From: Saprospiraceae bacterium
Lineage (GTDB): Bacteria > Bacteroidota > Bacteroidia > Chitinophagales > Saprospiraceae
Direction: 5' to 3'
NCBI GenBank assembly: GCA_016710585.1
Contig: JADJVN010000002.1
Span: 248,001 to 312,000 of the forward strand
DNA: 64,000 nt
Shown here: positions 62,806 to 64,000 of the stretch, in pieces
How positions within the stretch are numbered: position 1 is the stretch's first letter
How the letters are laid out: each line of letters begins with the position of its first letter
Program-made: the position numbers and the translations under genes
Notes under the pieces: generated by a model
What the model was told of the DNA's origin: nothing
Databases searched by the model: none
Seen by the model: the letters and a program-made list of their open reading frames with translations, nothing else

Positions 62806-63932
62806 AGAAATATAATTTTTTAGGATTTTTATTTTTTGCATTATCATTTTTTTCAATGATAAATGCGCAAGTAACACTTAATAGTAGTGTCTTTTATTCA
62901 AGTGGAGATTCTTTAGTATATAATATTGATACAGCAACTTATATCGGGTCGGCTAGACCAGTAGGATCGGCTAATCAAACTTGGGATTTCAGTGGAGCAA
63001 AGAATCATGGAAGACGTTCTGAAGTATACAGAAATCCTTCAACTGGTGCTGGTTTCAGTTCATTCCCCAATGCAAACGTCATGCAGCGTCAAGGATTCCA
63101 AGAGCGTTATTATCGCAATACAGCTGCTAATTTTGAAGAATTGGGATATTTTATCCCTATCGGAGCAGGTGGAGGAGCTGGATTTCCTATCCCAACTGGC
63201 GCGACTGTGTATTCAAAACCTTACATCATCCAAAAATCTCCTTATACTTTCAATAGTGCTTTTTCTTCAAACTACAGTTTTACAATCACTGTTGGAAGCG
63301 ATTTCTTACCCGATTCTTTAGCTTCTCAATTTCCTGCAGATTCATTTCGATTAAAGAATACGGTTACTGTAGATAAAGCTGTCAAAGGATGGGGTACATT
63401 AAAGTTGTCAGGCAAGGATTGGGATGTGTTATTAGAAGATAGAGTAAGTACAACGGTGAGCAAGATTGAAGCAAAACTTGCATTTGTTGGATGGGTTGAT
63501 ATAACTGCTGTAGCAGGTCCTCTAGTAGGAGATCTTTTTGGATCTCGTTTGCCTAGCAAATCGAGTGCTTTTTTGACCAACAATGTTAAAGGCGCTTTGC
63601 TAGTTTGCAATCTGGATTCTGCAGAGAATATATCATTGGTACAGTTCAGAACAAACCCTCCGATTCTTGGAATCGACAAGCAAAAAGTGAATCGATTTGA
63701 TGCTTTTTTTGATAATAATGGAAGCGATATTCACATTAATAATCTGGATCAATTGAAAGAAATTAAAGTTTTACTTTATTCAGAAAATGGCTCGGAAGTT
63801 TTTAATAAGCAAATTAATGCTATCCAAACAGAAATCAATTTGTCTATAAATCCGGCTGCAGGAAAAGTATTTATGTTAGCTATTTTTGATACAAATGGCG
63901 ATTTGATTTTTAATAAAAAATTAATTCGTTAG
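62802..63932 (+). CDS. Secreted T9SS protein of unknown function
   Basis: A 376-residue exported protein with a signal peptide (about 1-22, ending INAQ). A beta-rich body with no family I recognise follows (GSANQTWDFSGAKNHGRRS near 47; FLPDSLASQFPADSFRLKNT in the middle). A short C-terminal region looks like a degraded type A T9SS domain (IKVLLYSENGSEVFNKQINA and VFMLAIFDTNGDLIFNKKLI). It overlaps the ABC exporter by four bases (ATGA), so translation is coupled, and a joint envelope role is possible. Confidence 0.75.
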   Translation: MKKYNFLGFLFFALSFFSMINAQVTLNSSVFYSSGDSLVYNIDTATYIGSARPVGSANQTWDFSGAKNHGRRSEVYRNPSTGAGFSSFPNANVMQRQGFQERYYRNTAANFEELGYFIPIGAGGGAGFPIPTGATVYSKPYIIQKSPYTFNSAFSSNYSFTITVGSDFLPDSLASQFPADSFRLKNTVTVDKAVKGWGTLKLSGKDWDVLLEDRVSTTVSKIEAKLAFVGWVDITAVAGPLVGDLFGSRLPSKSSAFLTNNVKGALLVCNLDSAENISLVQFRTNPPILGIDKQKVNRFDAFFDNNGSDIHINNLDQLKEIKVLLYSENGSEVFNKQINAIQTEINLSINPAAGKVFMLAIFDTNGDLIFNKKLIR

Positions 63933-64000
63933 TAGCATTTTTTTCAATCAGTTTGATTGGCAAGAAATTTTAATTTCAATTCATTTTTGTAAGCAGCCAT

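Noticed and set aside
63945..63959. Hairpin CAATCA/TGATTG after the last gene as a terminator
   Set aside because: Six AT-rich pairs and no following T-run; too weak to call.

Overview
The window is an AT-rich piece of a Bacteroidota chromosome, most likely from the Saprospiria/Chitinophagia side of the phylum; the placement is by gene content only. Three things point there. Many exported proteins end in type IX secretion (T9SS) sorting domains, and a PorP/SprF-family protein and a gliding-motility-type C-terminal domain are present. Envelope genes include two CarboxypepD_reg/TonB receptors and an OmpA protein with calcium-binding repeats. Many gene starts are preceded by the Bacteroidota -7 promoter element TAnnTTTG. 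No rRNA, tRNA, CRISPR array, integrase or transposase was seen.

Layout. 1-5588: a histidine kinase cut by the window edge, a nuclease-like/DUF5655 gene, an S41 peptidase and a secreted DUF1028 protein. 5672-10822: a 1716-residue surface protein with PKD, HYR-like and SdrD-B-like modules. 11093-15576: an HxlR regulator divergent from a DoxX + old-yellow-enzyme pair, a metallo-beta-lactamase-fold hydrolase, a beta-barrel protein and a DUF1801 protein. 15903-20521: a TonB receptor and its secreted beta-helix partner. 21006-34045: a housekeeping block (tyrS, a LolE-like permease, corA, DUF3822, rsmD, argS, glnS, a thioredoxin-like protein, ribD, an aquaporin, another TonB receptor). 34160-39295: an NAD module. 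39503-51835: a secreted propeller-like protein, a sodium:solute symporter, a PIG-L deacetylase, DAHP synthase/chorismate mutase, PorP/SprF, an LVIVD protein, an enoyl-CoA hydratase and a methyltransferase. 52397-56118: a large T9SS type B protein flanked on both sides by the same dispersed repeats. 56880-64000: OmpA/TSP3 protein, efp-accB-accC, an MsbA-like exporter and a secreted protein.

The most interesting part is 34129-39295. A NrtR-type Nudix/winged-helix regulator is followed by a phage-like PRPP-synthetase homologue, a TPR-DUF2971 protein and a nicotinamide phosphoribosyltransferase. The last three are packed like an operon. Three matching palindromes (TTTGYGTA-N5-TACACA) sit in front of the regulator and the operon and overlap the likely promoters. 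This looks like an ADP-ribose/NAD-responsive NAD-rebuilding unit with an uncharacterised, possibly NAD-consuming, protein built into it.

A second theme is broken reading frames. Six genes are split by a single-base indel in a short homopolymer, and one more (prs) has an in-frame TAG at codon 10. The downstream frames keep recognisable family sequence, so assembly or sequencing errors are as likely as real decay. I give these genes as whole loci and state where the break lies.
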